Assembly: GCF_004005845.1 (NCBI RefSeq) | Contig: NZ_SADE01000002.1 | Location: forward strand, 248,421 to 312,420 | DNA length: 64,000 nucleotides | DNA from: Hwanghaeella grinnelliae | Lineage (GTDB): Bacteria > Pseudomonadota > Alphaproteobacteria > UBA8366 > Aestuariispiraceae | Direction: 5' to 3' | In this document: positions 53,794-62,835 of the stretch, piece by piece | How positions within the stretch are numbered: position 1 is the stretch's first letter | Layout: the number at the start of each line of letters is the position of its first letter | Program-made: the position numbers and the translations under genes | Notes under the pieces: generated by a model | What the model saw: the letters and a program-made list of their open reading frames with translations, nothing else | What the model was told of the DNA's origin: nothing | Databases searched by the model: none

Positions 53794-56364
53794 TTACGCG
53801 GCCAGATGCCTGACCAATTGTCCACGCCCGCCGGGAACTGCGCCGAGGCCGCCGACAGCGCCTGCGACGACAGAGGAAGCGACCCCCAGGACGACGGGAA
53901 GGACGAAGACAAAGGCGCTCGGCGCCCAATCCACTCGCAGTGCTTCGGTGACGACAAAATAACCCCCGACCATGCCGGCAAGCCCACCAAGCGCGGCGGC
54001 GATCGCGCCAACCGCGGCGGCCTCGGCCAGGCGGACCAGGGCAATCTCCCGCCGCGACGCACCGACCACGGAGAAAACGAGGGCTTCCTGGCGGCGCGCA
54101 TCGACATCGGCCGCGACCAGCGCGGCAAGCGACATGGCACCTGCGACGACCAACAGGCCCGCCATCAGAAAAGACGCAAGCGTCGCACCGTCGATGACGC
54201 CGCGGACCTGTGCAACCAGCGGGCGGATGTCGATGGCCGTCACGTTGCCATGCGCCGCCGACACGTCCCTGATCAAACCGTCGAGCGCAGCGTCGGTCTT
54301 GCCCTGCAAGCTCATGATCCAAGTGTGCGGAGCGTCCCGGAAAGGCTGCGGCGAGGCCAACAACAGATATTCCGGCCGGAAGGTGCGGTGATATTCCTTA
54401 CGGATATTGACCACTTCGGACGTGAAGGTTCGGCCGAGGACGCTGTAGGTCAGACGATCCCCCACAGTCAGATCGAAGGCTTCCATCAGGTCTTCCTCCG
54501 GGGAGACGAGGGGCTGGCCATCATAGTCCACATCCCACCAGTCGCCTGCCAAAAGCGCCGCCCCGGTTGGTTCCGCCGCCCAAGAGAAACTGCGGTCCCC
54601 TTCGATTACCCAAGACTTGTCTTCACGGACCAGAGCATCTTCTACCGGGACGCCGTTCACCTGGGTCAATGTCATTCGCATGAAGGGGTCCGCCTGCAGA
54701 CCCTCCAGGCCGGGGTCGCCTTCGACCCGGTCCCGAAGCGCCGCGACCTGGTCGGGCTGAACATCGATCAGGACAAGGTCCGGCACGCGTTCGGGCAGTT
54801 CCTGCGTCAACGCCTGCTGCAGCGAGTTCTGCGCGGCGACGATTGCCGTGATCCCGATGATACCGACACCGATCGCGATGGTCCGTGTCGCCGTATGTCC
54901 GGCATTCTCCAGACTTTGACGGATGACGGTGCCAAGGAAGCCGCGCGGCCGGCGGCGAGACACGCACTTGGCCAAACCCGCCGCGGCCAGCGCCAGCACA
55001 CCGATGGCCGCGGCCAACCCCAGGGTCATCAATCCGGCCAGAACGGGTATCGGCAGACTGAGCGCCGCGGCCCCCAGGGCGAACAGGACAAGCCCGGCGC
55101 CGGCGGCCGCATGAAGCGGATTCGCGGAGGGCGGGGCTTCCCCACTTCGCATCGCCGCACCGGGGGACACTTCCGCCGCGCTCGACATCGCCAGAAGTCC
55201 CGTTCCAGCCAACCCGGCGACAAGGATCAAGGCGACGGTCGCCATCTGTTCGACGACATTGCCGGTGGCGAGGGGAACGTGAAGGCGTGTCGTGATAACG
55301 TCCAGCAGCGGCAGCGCAACGGCGGCGCTTGCCCCCAACCCCACGGCGAGGCCGAGAAAACTGGCAAAGACGACAATCACCGCATGCAGCGCCAGGACCA
55401 TCCCCGGCGTGGCACCCGAAAGGCGGTATAGCGCGATCGTCCGGATGCGCCGGCGAACCCACGCCTTGGCGGCCGCCCAGGCCCCGGCAATGCCGATCGC
55501 AAGGGCGGTGATCCCGACCATCCCCAGGAAAGTGGTCGTCCGGTCGACGGTCCGCAGCACCCGGTCGCCGGCATCGGCGGGGGTTTCCAACTCCCACCCT
55601 GCTTCCGGGCGCAGGTCGCGCACCGCATCCACCAGATCGTCCGGCGCATCCGCCCGGTCGCGCAGGCGATAGCGGAATTCGACGATCGAGCCGCGCTGGA
55701 TCAACCCCGCCGCCCGCAGCGCGTCGAGGCGGACAATAATGCGCGGCCCGACCATGAAACGGCCGACCGACAGGCGGTCCGGTTCCTGGGATAGGGTATC
55801 GGCGATCACGAAATCCTGGCCCCCCAGGCGCAGCACGTCGCCGATGCCCGCGCCCGTCCGGGCCAGGAAGGTCGGCTCGACGATCGCGGCGGGGCGTCCT
55901 TCCGTTTCAACATTCCCGGTTCGGTTCAGAACGGTTCGAAAGTCGCGGCCACTGCCCAGCGTAACGCCGCCGTAAAGCGGATAGGCCCCGTCCACGCCCT
56001 TCAATTCCACCGCCACCCGTTCGCCGCCAGCCTGGGCGGAGGATCGCAATTCGGCCACTTCCGACATCGCGCCGAGAGCGCTCAGCCGGTCGGCAAGATC
56101 GGCCGGTAGGGGCACATTCGTCGTCGTGACGGAGACGTCGCCGCCCAGGAATGTCGTCCCGCCACGGCTCAACATGGTCGACAATCCGTCACCCAGCATC
56201 CAGACCGTGCCCATCATGAAGGTCGCGATGGCGACACAGCCGATGAACAGGCGCAACCCGAAAATACCGGCCGCCCATTCGGCGCGGACCAGGGCCCGCA
56301 ACACCCTGAACTGATCGGCCCGCGATAGCGGCGCGGCCGTATCGCGGCCGTCACGATCCCTCAC
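53794..56364 (-). CDS. ABC transporter permease, FtsX/YbbP-type
   Basis: An 856-residue permease with an N-terminal helix (FGLRLFIGCVAIATFMMGTV), a large periplasmic domain and two blocks of membrane helices. These are around 275-470 (FLGMVGITALAIGIAGAWAA, GLAVGLGASAAVALPLL) and a C-terminal FtsX core (ALVAADVDARRQEALVFSVV). It is the full size of the YbbP type (roughly 800-850). With the ATPase it should form a lipoprotein- or lipid-handling exporter. The start is GTG at 56364, overlapping the ATPase stop (GTGA). Confidence 0.88.
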   Translation of the reverse strand: MRDRDGRDTAAPLSRADQFRVLRALVRAEWAAGIFGLRLFIGCVAIATFMMGTVWMLGDGLSTMLSRGGTTFLGGDVSVTTTNVPLPADLADRLSALGAMSEVAELRSSAQAGGERVAVELKGVDGAYPLYGGVTLGSGRDFRTVLNRTGNVETEGRPAAIVEPTFLARTGAGIGDVLRLGGQDFVIADTLSQEPDRLSVGRFMVGPRIIVRLDALRAAGLIQRGSIVEFRYRLRDRADAPDDLVDAVRDLRPEAGWELETPADAGDRVLRTVDRTTTFLGMVGITALAIGIAGAWAAAKAWVRRRIRTIALYRLSGATPGMVLALHAVIVVFASFLGLAVGLGASAAVALPLLDVITTRLHVPLATGNVVEQMATVALILVAGLAGTGLLAMSSAAEVSPGAAMRSGEAPPSANPLHAAAGAGLVLFALGAAALSLPIPVLAGLMTLGLAAAIGVLALAAAGLAKCVSRRRPRGFLGTVIRQSLENAGHTATRTIAIGVGIIGITAIVAAQNSLQQALTQELPERVPDLVLIDVQPDQVAALRDRVEGDPGLEGLQADPFMRMTLTQVNGVPVEDALVREDKSWVIEGDRSFSWAAEPTGAALLAGDWWDVDYDGQPLVSPEEDLMEAFDLTVGDRLTYSVLGRTFTSEVVNIRKEYHRTFRPEYLLLASPQPFRDAPHTWIMSLQGKTDAALDGLIRDVSAAHGNVTAIDIRPLVAQVRGVIDGATLASFLMAGLLVVAGAMSLAALVAADVDARRQEALVFSVVGASRREIALVRLAEAAAVGAIAAALGGLAGMVGGYFVVTEALRVDWAPSAFVFVLPVVLGVASSVVAGAVGGLGAVPGGRGQLVRHLAA

Positions 56365-57146
56365 GAACCGACCGTATCCCGAACCTTGCCATTATCGATG
56401 GCAATGGTCCGATCGCATCGCGCCGCCAGGGATTCATCATGGGTGACCAACAGCATCGACGCACCGGTTTCACGGACCAGGTCGAACATGACACCGACCA
56501 CCTCGTCACCGGTCGCCTGGTCCAAATTTCCGGTCGGCTCATCCGCCAGCACAAGACGCGGTTCGGCGGCGAAGGCCCGGGCGATGGCGACGCGCTGCTG
56601 TTCGCCGCCGGACAGGGCCGACGGTCGGTGGTTGAGCCGGTGGGAGAGGCCGACGCGCGCCAGCATCTTTGCCGCTTCCGATTCCGCCTCGAAGTTTCCG
56701 GCCAGCATCAGGGGCAGGGACGCGTTCTGCAAAGCGCTCATCGCGGGCACCAGGTGAAAAGACTGAAAGACAATGCCGATATTGCGCCGGCGAAGGTCGG
56801 TCCGGGCCGCCTCGCCCGCCGTGGTGAGGTCGATGTCCAGAACCTTCACCTCCCCGCCGGTTGGCCGTTCCAATCCGCCGATCACCGCGATTAGCGACGA
56901 CTTGCCCGAGCCTGACGGTCCGGTGGCAGCGACGATCTCCCCAGCCCCGATTTCCATATCGATGCCGCGCAGGACGTCGACCTCGGCCCCGTTCGCCTCC
57001 GGGCCGCCGTCTCCGATCCCGGGATAGGACAGTCGCGCCCCCGACAAGACGGCCACCGGCGCGCCCTTTTCGGCGTCCGGCGAGGGGGGTCGATCTACGG
57101 TGTCGGCGCGCTCGGTCTTGCTGAACAATGCGGATTCCCTGATCAA
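56361..57146 (-). CDS. ABC transporter ATP-binding protein, YbbA/LolD-like
   Basis: A 261-residue ATPase with Walker A GPSGSGKS (76-83), signature LSGGEQQRVAIARAF and Walker B RLVLADEPTGNLD. The family is the MacB/LolD/YbbA clade. The N-terminus is about 30 residues longer than usual and low in conservation, so a start nearer SGARLSYPGIG is possible. It is the first gene of the pair with the permease. YbbA/YbbP systems pair with a lysophospholipase (TesA), which is not present here. Confidence 0.9.
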   Translation of the reverse strand: MIRESALFSKTERADTVDRPPSPDAEKGAPVAVLSGARLSYPGIGDGGPEANGAEVDVLRGIDMEIGAGEIVAATGPSGSGKSSLIAVIGGLERPTGGEVKVLDIDLTTAGEAARTDLRRRNIGIVFQSFHLVPAMSALQNASLPLMLAGNFEAESEAAKMLARVGLSHRLNHRPSALSGGEQQRVAIARAFAAEPRLVLADEPTGNLDQATGDEVVGVMFDLVRETGASMLLVTHDESLAARCDRTIAIDNGKVRDTVGS

Positions 57147-57293
57147 TGAAAATCAATGCGGTTGCACTTAATCTTTGTCGCGGGCGGGAAATTTCAATTG
57201 CGGTAAAGGGTTGCCCGCGCAAACCTAGGATGGGACGGGCCTGTAAAACCGGGAAACGTCGCCGTTTTTTGCTCTTATGAGGCGATCGAAACC

Positions 57294-58625
57294 ATGACCG
57301 CGACCGTAGCCCCCATTGCCGCTTTATTGTTCAGCGTCGCCCTGCTGCTGATGGGGAACGGCCTGCAGGGGACCCTGTTGCCGGTCCGCGCGAATATCGA
57401 GGCTTTCTCGCAACTCGATATCGGGGTGATGGGCTCGGTCTATTTTCTCGGCTTCGCAATCGGGTGCTATTTCGGACCCTATCTGGTCAGGCGCGTCGGG
57501 CATATCCGGGTTTTCACGGCGATGGTGGCAATTGCGTCCAGCGTCGTACTCGGCCATTCGCTGATCATCGAATCCACAACATGGTGGATCATGCGCGGTT
57601 TGACCGGCATGTGCTTCGCCGTCCTGTATCTTGTGATCGAAAGCTGGCTCAACGCGAAAGCGACCAACGAGAACCGCGGGCTGATCTTCTCGATTTATAC
57701 GATCATCAACCTCACCGTCATCACGGTGGGCCAGATGCTGCTCATCACCGACAGTCCGCAGGCCTTCACGCTGTTCGCCCTGGCGTCGGTCCTGATCTCG
57801 CTGGCCGCCGTGCCCGTCGCGCTGACAACGGCGCCGGCGCCGCCGCCGGTCGCCACCGTCAAGATACGCCTGTTCCGCCTGTACAAACTATCGCCGGTCG
57901 GGGTCATCGCCTGCCTGGCGGTCGGCTTGGCGAACGGGGCCTTCTGGTCGCTTGCCCCGGTTTTCGCGCAGGAATATCTGGGCGGGGTTGAGAACATCGC
58001 CATTTTCATGAGCGTGGTCGTGATCGCGGGCGCGATCGGGCAATGGCCGTTGGGTTGGCTGTCGGACAAGGTCGACCGCCGCAAGGTCATCATAACCTCT
58101 ACAATCGGCGCGGCCCTGGCGGGCGGGGCGCTGACCTTCCTTGCCCCGGCCTTCCAGACCGCCTTGATGCCGCTGGCCTTTGCCTTCGGCTTTTTCGCGC
58201 TGCCGCTTTATGCGCTGTCGGTCGCCCATATGAATGATTTCGTCGGTGCGGAAGACTATGTCGAAGCCGCGGGCGGATTGCTGCTGGTCTTCGCCGCCGG
58301 CGCGGTTCTCGGCCCGATTTTCGCCTCGATCGTCATCGAGCAGAGCGGCTTGGCCTATCTGTTCCTCTATACCGCCGTGATCCACGTTTTGACCGGCAGC
58401 TTCGCCTTTTACCGCATGTTCAAACGGCACCGGGCTCCGGACGAGGAACAAGTGGCCTTCGCCGATTCCCTGCGCTTCGCACAAACCGTCGGGAACATCG
58501 AGGAATTGACGCCGGAGCCAGATGCCGACACACCGCCCGACGGATACGCAGCGTCGGCGCAACCACCCGCCGGAACCATCGAAACCGTCGACGCTATCGA
58601 AGAAAGGGGGCCTCGCGATGGATGA
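57294..58625 (+). CDS. MFS transporter (YcaD-like)
   Basis: A 443-residue 12-helix transporter. Typical segments are GSVYFLGFAIGCYFGPYLVR with the inter-helix basic loop, FWSLAPVFAQEYLGGVENIA and WPLGWLSDKVDRRKVIITST. A hydrophilic C-terminal tail of about 60 residues is rich in Pro, Asp and Glu. Homologues are widespread and mostly uncharacterised. GAGGCG lies before the ATG. Its stop overlaps the next gene by 8 nt, so the two are coupled. Confidence 0.87.
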   Translation: MTATVAPIAALLFSVALLLMGNGLQGTLLPVRANIEAFSQLDIGVMGSVYFLGFAIGCYFGPYLVRRVGHIRVFTAMVAIASSVVLGHSLIIESTTWWIMRGLTGMCFAVLYLVIESWLNAKATNENRGLIFSIYTIINLTVITVGQMLLITDSPQAFTLFALASVLISLAAVPVALTTAPAPPPVATVKIRLFRLYKLSPVGVIACLAVGLANGAFWSLAPVFAQEYLGGVENIAIFMSVVVIAGAIGQWPLGWLSDKVDRRKVIITSTIGAALAGGALTFLAPAFQTALMPLAFAFGFFALPLYALSVAHMNDFVGAEDYVEAAGGLLLVFAAGAVLGPIFASIVIEQSGLAYLFLYTAVIHVLTGSFAFYRMFKRHRAPDEEQVAFADSLRFAQTVGNIEELTPEPDADTPPDGYAASAQPPAGTIETVDAIEERGPRDG

Positions 58626-59133
58626 CAAGATCCTGGCCGCGCTGATTGCCGGGCTGGTTTCCCTCACGGTCGGTGTGGTTTCTTTCTTCGCCACGCGCTG
58701 GAAGGTGGAGCACGAGCTGCGGCAGACGCAGTTCCGCGACATCCTGCAAAAGCGGATAGAAATCTACCCCAGGCTCTGGTCCATCTGCATTCGCTATGAG
58801 ACGAATTGGGTCATCGACGGCAAACCGAAGGACCGCGACTGGGCCCAGGCCTTCCTGGCGGAATTGAACGCCTTCAACATCGACGGCGGCCTGTTCTTCA
58901 CCGAAGAGCTGTATAACAGTTTCGGCGATGTCCGGGCCGGCCTGCGGCGGGCCGTCGATGAAACCGGACCGGGCGATACCGTCGACCCGCAACTCACCGC
59001 CAGGATCCGCATCGCGATCTATGGCACGACGGACGAGAAAGGCAGGGTCATCCCCGGCCTGTCGACCCATCTGAAAGACGATCTGGGCAGCTACCGCGCG
59101 ACCACATTGCAGCGCCGCCTTGCGCGGGAGTGA
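58618..59133 (+). CDS. N-terminally membrane-anchored protein of unknown function
   Basis: A 171-residue protein with one N-terminal hydrophobic helix (ILAALIAGLVSLTVGVVSFF). A basic turn and a soluble, mixed-charge domain follow (RYETNWVIDGKPKDRDWAQA, FAIDGGLFFTEELYNSFGDV-type). I know no family. ATG at 58618 overlaps the end of the MFS gene by 8 nt, implying translational coupling and perhaps a shared membrane complex. A decayed near-copy of its 3' two-thirds is at 63643 to the window end. Confidence 0.75.
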   Translation: MDDKILAALIAGLVSLTVGVVSFFATRWKVEHELRQTQFRDILQKRIEIYPRLWSICIRYETNWVIDGKPKDRDWAQAFLAELNAFNIDGGLFFTEELYNSFGDVRAGLRRAVDETGPGDTVDPQLTARIRIAIYGTTDEKGRVIPGLSTHLKDDLGSYRATTLQRRLARE

Positions 59134-59184
59134 GGTGTTGGCGGTGCCGTCATGATTCTGACGGGTCTTGGGGAAAGATAAAGC

Positions 59185-59763
59185 TCAACCGCCACGTGGC
59201 GCGATTGGCAGCCAAGGGTGGAGCACCTCCAAATCGGGCAATGACGCCAACCAGTAATGACCCTGATAGGGTTGGTCCGCCGCGCGGCTGATTGGCTGCT
59301 TCAGATAACTGCATAGAAGCAATGTGCCGACGGCGCCATGCGCCACCACCGCCACGTCACCATCCGATTCTTGAGCGAGAATCCGCCCCGCCGCCTTTTC
59401 GATCCGGCATTGCGCATCGATGGCGCGCTCCCAGCCGCGCACGCTCTTTTCCGGTTCAGCGAAAAAAGCGTCCGCCAACTTCTCGAACTCTTGGGGCGGG
59501 ACGAAGCCCGTCGCGGTTCGGTCGTTCTCGCCAAGCTCCGCATCGACTTGAACGCCCGCACCGAAACGCGCGGCAAGGATGCCGGCCGCCTCAATCGCCT
59601 TGGCTTCGGCGCTCGACCATATCGAAGTGACATTGGCGACCACCGTGCTTTCGGCAAAAACTCTCATTCTCGCCAATCCGGCGTCACTCAGACGCCAGCG
59701 GCGGACATCAATCTGCGGATCGACGGTGACCTCGGGATGTGTGACGAAGATCAACTTTCTCAT
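59185..59763 (-). CDS. histidine phosphatase-superfamily protein with altered RHG motif
   Basis: A 192-residue protein in the SixA/phosphoglycerate-mutase fold. The canonical RHG near the N-terminus is THP here (H9 in FVTHPEVTVDP). The second catalytic His is kept in VAHGAVGTLLL. Keeping the first His but losing Arg and Gly makes full catalytic competence doubtful, though substrate shifts are possible. ATG at 59763 (MRKLIFVTHPE) begins the family sequence. It follows the monooxygenase gene on the same strand with a 157-nt gap. Confidence 0.75.
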   Translation of the reverse strand: MRKLIFVTHPEVTVDPQIDVRRWRLSDAGLARMRVFAESTVVANVTSIWSSAEAKAIEAAGILAARFGAGVQVDAELGENDRTATGFVPPQEFEKLADAFFAEPEKSVRGWERAIDAQCRIEKAAGRILAQESDGDVAVVAHGAVGTLLLCSYLKQPISRAADQPYQGHYWLASLPDLEVLHPWLPIAPRGG

Positions 59764-59920
59764 GCCGCAACATTGGCATAGCAATCCAGTCAGCACTATC
59801 CGCATTCGGGACGGAACTCGACGACGCCAGATGGCCGCGCATCGCATCGGCAGGAAAGCCTGGACCGCTATCGCTGTTTACCTTGCGTCCGGCAAACCGG
59901 TCGACGCCCATGCCGCGCCT

Positions 59921-61543
59921 CTATGAAAGCTTGAGCCCCCTGTAATCGTCGGCGGCAATCTCGTCGCAGACCTTGCGATAGGTGCCGACGCCGGCAACAT
60001 ACGGCATGAACACGCGCGGTTTTCCGGGAATATTCGCGCCGATATACCAGGAGTTGGCTTTCGGATAGAGCGTCGCGTCGGCAACCTCGTTGACGTGTGA
60101 AACCCAGTTCGTTTCCGCCTCCATATCCGCCTCGACACGATGAACCTGTCGCTCAACCGCAGTCTTGAGCAGGTCGGACACCCAATCGATGTGTTGTTCA
60201 ATCGAGTGGATCATTTGGCTTTTGACGCTTGGGCTGCCAGGGCCGGTGACAATGAACATATTCGGGAACCCGGCGACCATGAGGCCGAGATAGGTCGTCG
60301 GGCCGCCGTTCCACTTGTCGGCGAGGCGCGTGCCATCGATGCCGCGAATGTCGATCTCGCGCAGTGCGCCCGTCATCGCATCGAAGCCGGTCGCGAAAAC
60401 GATGGCGTCCAGCTCGAACTCCTGATCGGCCGTTCGCAGGCCCTTCGGGGTGATCTCCTGGATCGGTGCCGAGCGCACATCGACGAGCGAAACATTCGGG
60501 CGATTGTAGGTCTCGTAATAGCCGGTATCGAGGCAGAGGCGTTTCGTGCCGATCGGGTGATCCGTCGGTGTCAGCAGAGCGGCCACCTTGGGGTCTTTCA
60601 CGGTGCTGCGGATCTTCTCGCGAACGAACTCGGCCGCGGTCTCGTTTGCCTCCTCGTTCACAAGGACGTCGCTGTAGCAGGTGAGGAAGCCGATGGTACC
60701 GCCCCGCTCCCAAAGCATCTCGTAATTCTTGCGACGCTCTTCCTCCGTGACGTCCAGTGCGGATTGGGTCGGCGCCGGATATCCCGATACGCCGAAGCCG
60801 GAATGGCGCGCTTCCTCGCGGCGTTTACGATAGTCCGCTTTGAAGGCGCTCTCGTGGTCGCGTTCCATGGGCCCGTTTCGCGCGGGCAGGCAATAGTTGG
60901 CGGTGCGCTGGAAGACGTGGAGGTGTTCGGCTTGCTGCGCTATCAGCGGAATCATCTGGATTCCCGAGGACCCGGTGCCGATTACACCGACACGCTTGCC
61001 GGTGAAGTCGACGCCTTCCGCCGGCCACATGCCGCTGTGGTACCACTTGCCCTCGAATGTATCGATGCCCTTGAAATCCGGTACGCGCGGCGTCGAAAGG
61101 TTGCCGGTCGCCATGATGCAGAAGCGCGCGGAGATTATCTGACCGTTGGATGCCTTCAGTATCCAGCGATTGATGTCGGTGTCGAAGGTCGCTTCGGTGA
61201 TGTGGGTATTGAGCTGCACGTCGCGCATCAAGTCGAAGCGTTCGGCGACATGCTGGATATACGCCAGAATCTGCGGCTGAGTCGCGTAGCGCTCCGGCCA
61301 ACGCCACTCCTGCTGCAGATCGTCGTCGAACGAGTAGGAGTATTCGAGGCTCTCGATATCGCAACGGGCGCCCGGATACTTGTTCCAAAACCAGGTGCCG
61401 CCGATCCCGCTGCCGGCTTCGAAGGCACGTGTCTTGAAGCCCAACCCCCGCATGCGATGGATGGCGTAGAGGCCGCCGAGGCCGGCGCCGATGATTGCGA
61501 CATCGAGTTCGATTGCTTCCTGGACAGGGGTGACTTGGTTCAT
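59921..61543 (-). CDS. Baeyer-Villiger flavin monooxygenase
   Basis: A 540-residue FAD/NADPH enzyme that inserts oxygen next to a ketone to form an ester or lactone. The first Rossmann loop is GAGLGG (19-24), the second GTGSSG (189-194), and the Baeyer-Villiger fingerprint FEGKWYHSGMWP (163-174) is complete. Length agrees with the cyclohexanone-monooxygenase group. It lies 59 nt after the dehydrogenase gene on the same strand, so an alcohol-to-ketone-to-ester route is likely. No esterase is adjacent. Confidence 0.93.
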   Translation of the reverse strand: MNQVTPVQEAIELDVAIIGAGLGGLYAIHRMRGLGFKTRAFEAGSGIGGTWFWNKYPGARCDIESLEYSYSFDDDLQQEWRWPERYATQPQILAYIQHVAERFDLMRDVQLNTHITEATFDTDINRWILKASNGQIISARFCIMATGNLSTPRVPDFKGIDTFEGKWYHSGMWPAEGVDFTGKRVGVIGTGSSGIQMIPLIAQQAEHLHVFQRTANYCLPARNGPMERDHESAFKADYRKRREEARHSGFGVSGYPAPTQSALDVTEEERRKNYEMLWERGGTIGFLTCYSDVLVNEEANETAAEFVREKIRSTVKDPKVAALLTPTDHPIGTKRLCLDTGYYETYNRPNVSLVDVRSAPIQEITPKGLRTADQEFELDAIVFATGFDAMTGALREIDIRGIDGTRLADKWNGGPTTYLGLMVAGFPNMFIVTGPGSPSVKSQMIHSIEQHIDWVSDLLKTAVERQVHRVEADMEAETNWVSHVNEVADATLYPKANSWYIGANIPGKPRVFMPYVAGVGTYRKVCDEIAADDYRGLKLS

Positions 61544-61602
61544 GGTAACCGCCCTTTCGCGCCGTGTTCTGGTTTAGGTGATTTGAGTTTTTCGCTGGGG
61601 CG

Positions 61603-62652
61603 CTACATCAGGAAGACGCCCTTGCCGGTGGTCTGCCGGTCGAACAATTTGTAGGCTTCATCGGCTTGATCGAGCTTCCAGCGGTGCGTGAAAAGATCGT
61701 CCACCTTGATCTTGCGATCGGCGACGAAGGTCGCGCACTCCGCCTGACCTACTGTCGAGAACGTCCACGAACCGATGATGGTGACCTGCCGGCGCAGCAT
61801 GTCAGGGCTCACGTCCAGCGTGACCTGCCCGCCCTCGCCGACAAAACACGCCTTGCCCCAGGTCCGCACACTCTGAGCGGCTTGACGGCGCGCTTCCGAC
61901 GACGACGAGGAATCGAGGGTCGCGTGTGCGCCGAGACCATGGGTCGCTTCGCGTATGGCGTCGACCGCGTTCGTCTCCGTCGGATTTATCAGAACATCCG
62001 CGCCAAACTCCTTCGCGCGGGCCAGTCGCTCGTTGCTGATATCGAGGGCGATCACGCGGGCGCCCATCGCGGATGCGAGTTGCGTCGCCGACAGCCCTAC
62101 CGGTCCTTGACCGAAGATCGCAATCGTCTGGTCGCCGGTGAGGTCGAGGCGCTTGAGCGCCCCCCACGCCGTTCCCGTGCCGCATGAGATTGCAGCGCCG
62201 GTTTCGAAGGAGAGTTCATCCGGGAGGGTCACCAACGTACGGGCCGGCACGACCATATAGGGCGCATGAGCACCGTGACCGGTCAAACCATAGACCTCGG
62301 CAACGCCCTCATCGCAGAGTTGCATCCAGCCTGTCGAGCAGTGGGGGCAGACGCCGCAACCGCGATAATGATGCACCATCACCCGCTGGCCCACACGGGC
62401 TTCCCGCTCACTGACGCCACTTCCCACCGCTGCCACGAGACCGCACGGTTCATGGCCTGCAATGATGGCGCGCGTGCTTGAGAAGCCGAGCGACTTCGCC
62501 GCTTCACCAGGGGCCGCGCGGTAGAACTTCAAATCGCTCCCGCACATACCAGAGGCCTTGATTTCAAGCACGACTTCACCCGGTCCGGGGGTGGGATCCG
62601 CAAAGTCCTGGAACGCCACGCGCCTGTCACCGGCGAAAACTACGCCCTTCAT
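61603..62652 (-). CDS. zinc-dependent alcohol dehydrogenase
   Basis: A 349-residue medium-chain dehydrogenase. Catalytic zinc ligands are C37 (GMCGSD) and H67/E68 in GHEPCG. Structural zinc cysteines are C99, C102, C105 and C113 (CGVCPHC and LC). The Rossmann loop is GQGPVGLSATQLA. ATG at 62652 has GGAGG at 6 nt, and earlier in-frame codons lie in the control region. It would supply ketone to the adjacent Baeyer-Villiger enzyme. A divergent GntR gene begins 183 bp upstream. Confidence 0.92.
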   Translation of the reverse strand: MKGVVFAGDRRVAFQDFADPTPGPGEVVLEIKASGMCGSDLKFYRAAPGEAAKSLGFSSTRAIIAGHEPCGLVAAVGSGVSEREARVGQRVMVHHYRGCGVCPHCSTGWMQLCDEGVAEVYGLTGHGAHAPYMVVPARTLVTLPDELSFETGAAISCGTGTAWGALKRLDLTGDQTIAIFGQGPVGLSATQLASAMGARVIALDISNERLARAKEFGADVLINPTETNAVDAIREATHGLGAHATLDSSSSSEARRQAAQSVRTWGKACFVGEGGQVTLDVSPDMLRRQVTIIGSWTFSTVGQAECATFVADRKIKVDDLFTHRWKLDQADEAYKLFDRQTTGKGVFLM

Positions 62653-62714
62653 GCATTCCTCCCGCACGGAGTGCAGCGCCTTGGAGCGAACACTCTCTTG
62701 TTGCCATTGGGGGC

Positions 62715-62772
62715 AGACTAACTTCAAAATGTCGACTGTCAACAATTTATCGATATCTGTCACTCGTTGACA
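62715..62772. promoter_or_regulatory. divergent promoter/operator between dehydrogenase and GntR genes
   Basis: On the reverse strand TTGACA (62737-62742)-N16-TAGTCT (62715-62720) forms a promoter for the dehydrogenase gene. An inverted repeat TGTCAAC (62737-62743) and GTTGACA (62766-62772), 22 bp apart, overlaps its -35. It is a likely operator for the divergently encoded GntR protein. Confidence 0.55.
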
Positions 62773-62835
62773 ATTTTGTGCGTTGTCGCCATTCCTCCCC
62801 ACTCGCACGCGGGAGCACTGGATGATGGGGTTGGG

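Noticed and set aside
53806-55431. 541-codon + strand frame over the ABC permease
   Set aside because: It is antisense to the FtsX-type permease and rich in Arg, Asp and Gln without a domain.
60140-61654. 504-codon + strand frame over the Baeyer-Villiger gene
   Set aside because: It is antisense to a complete flavoprotein, with no domain of its own.
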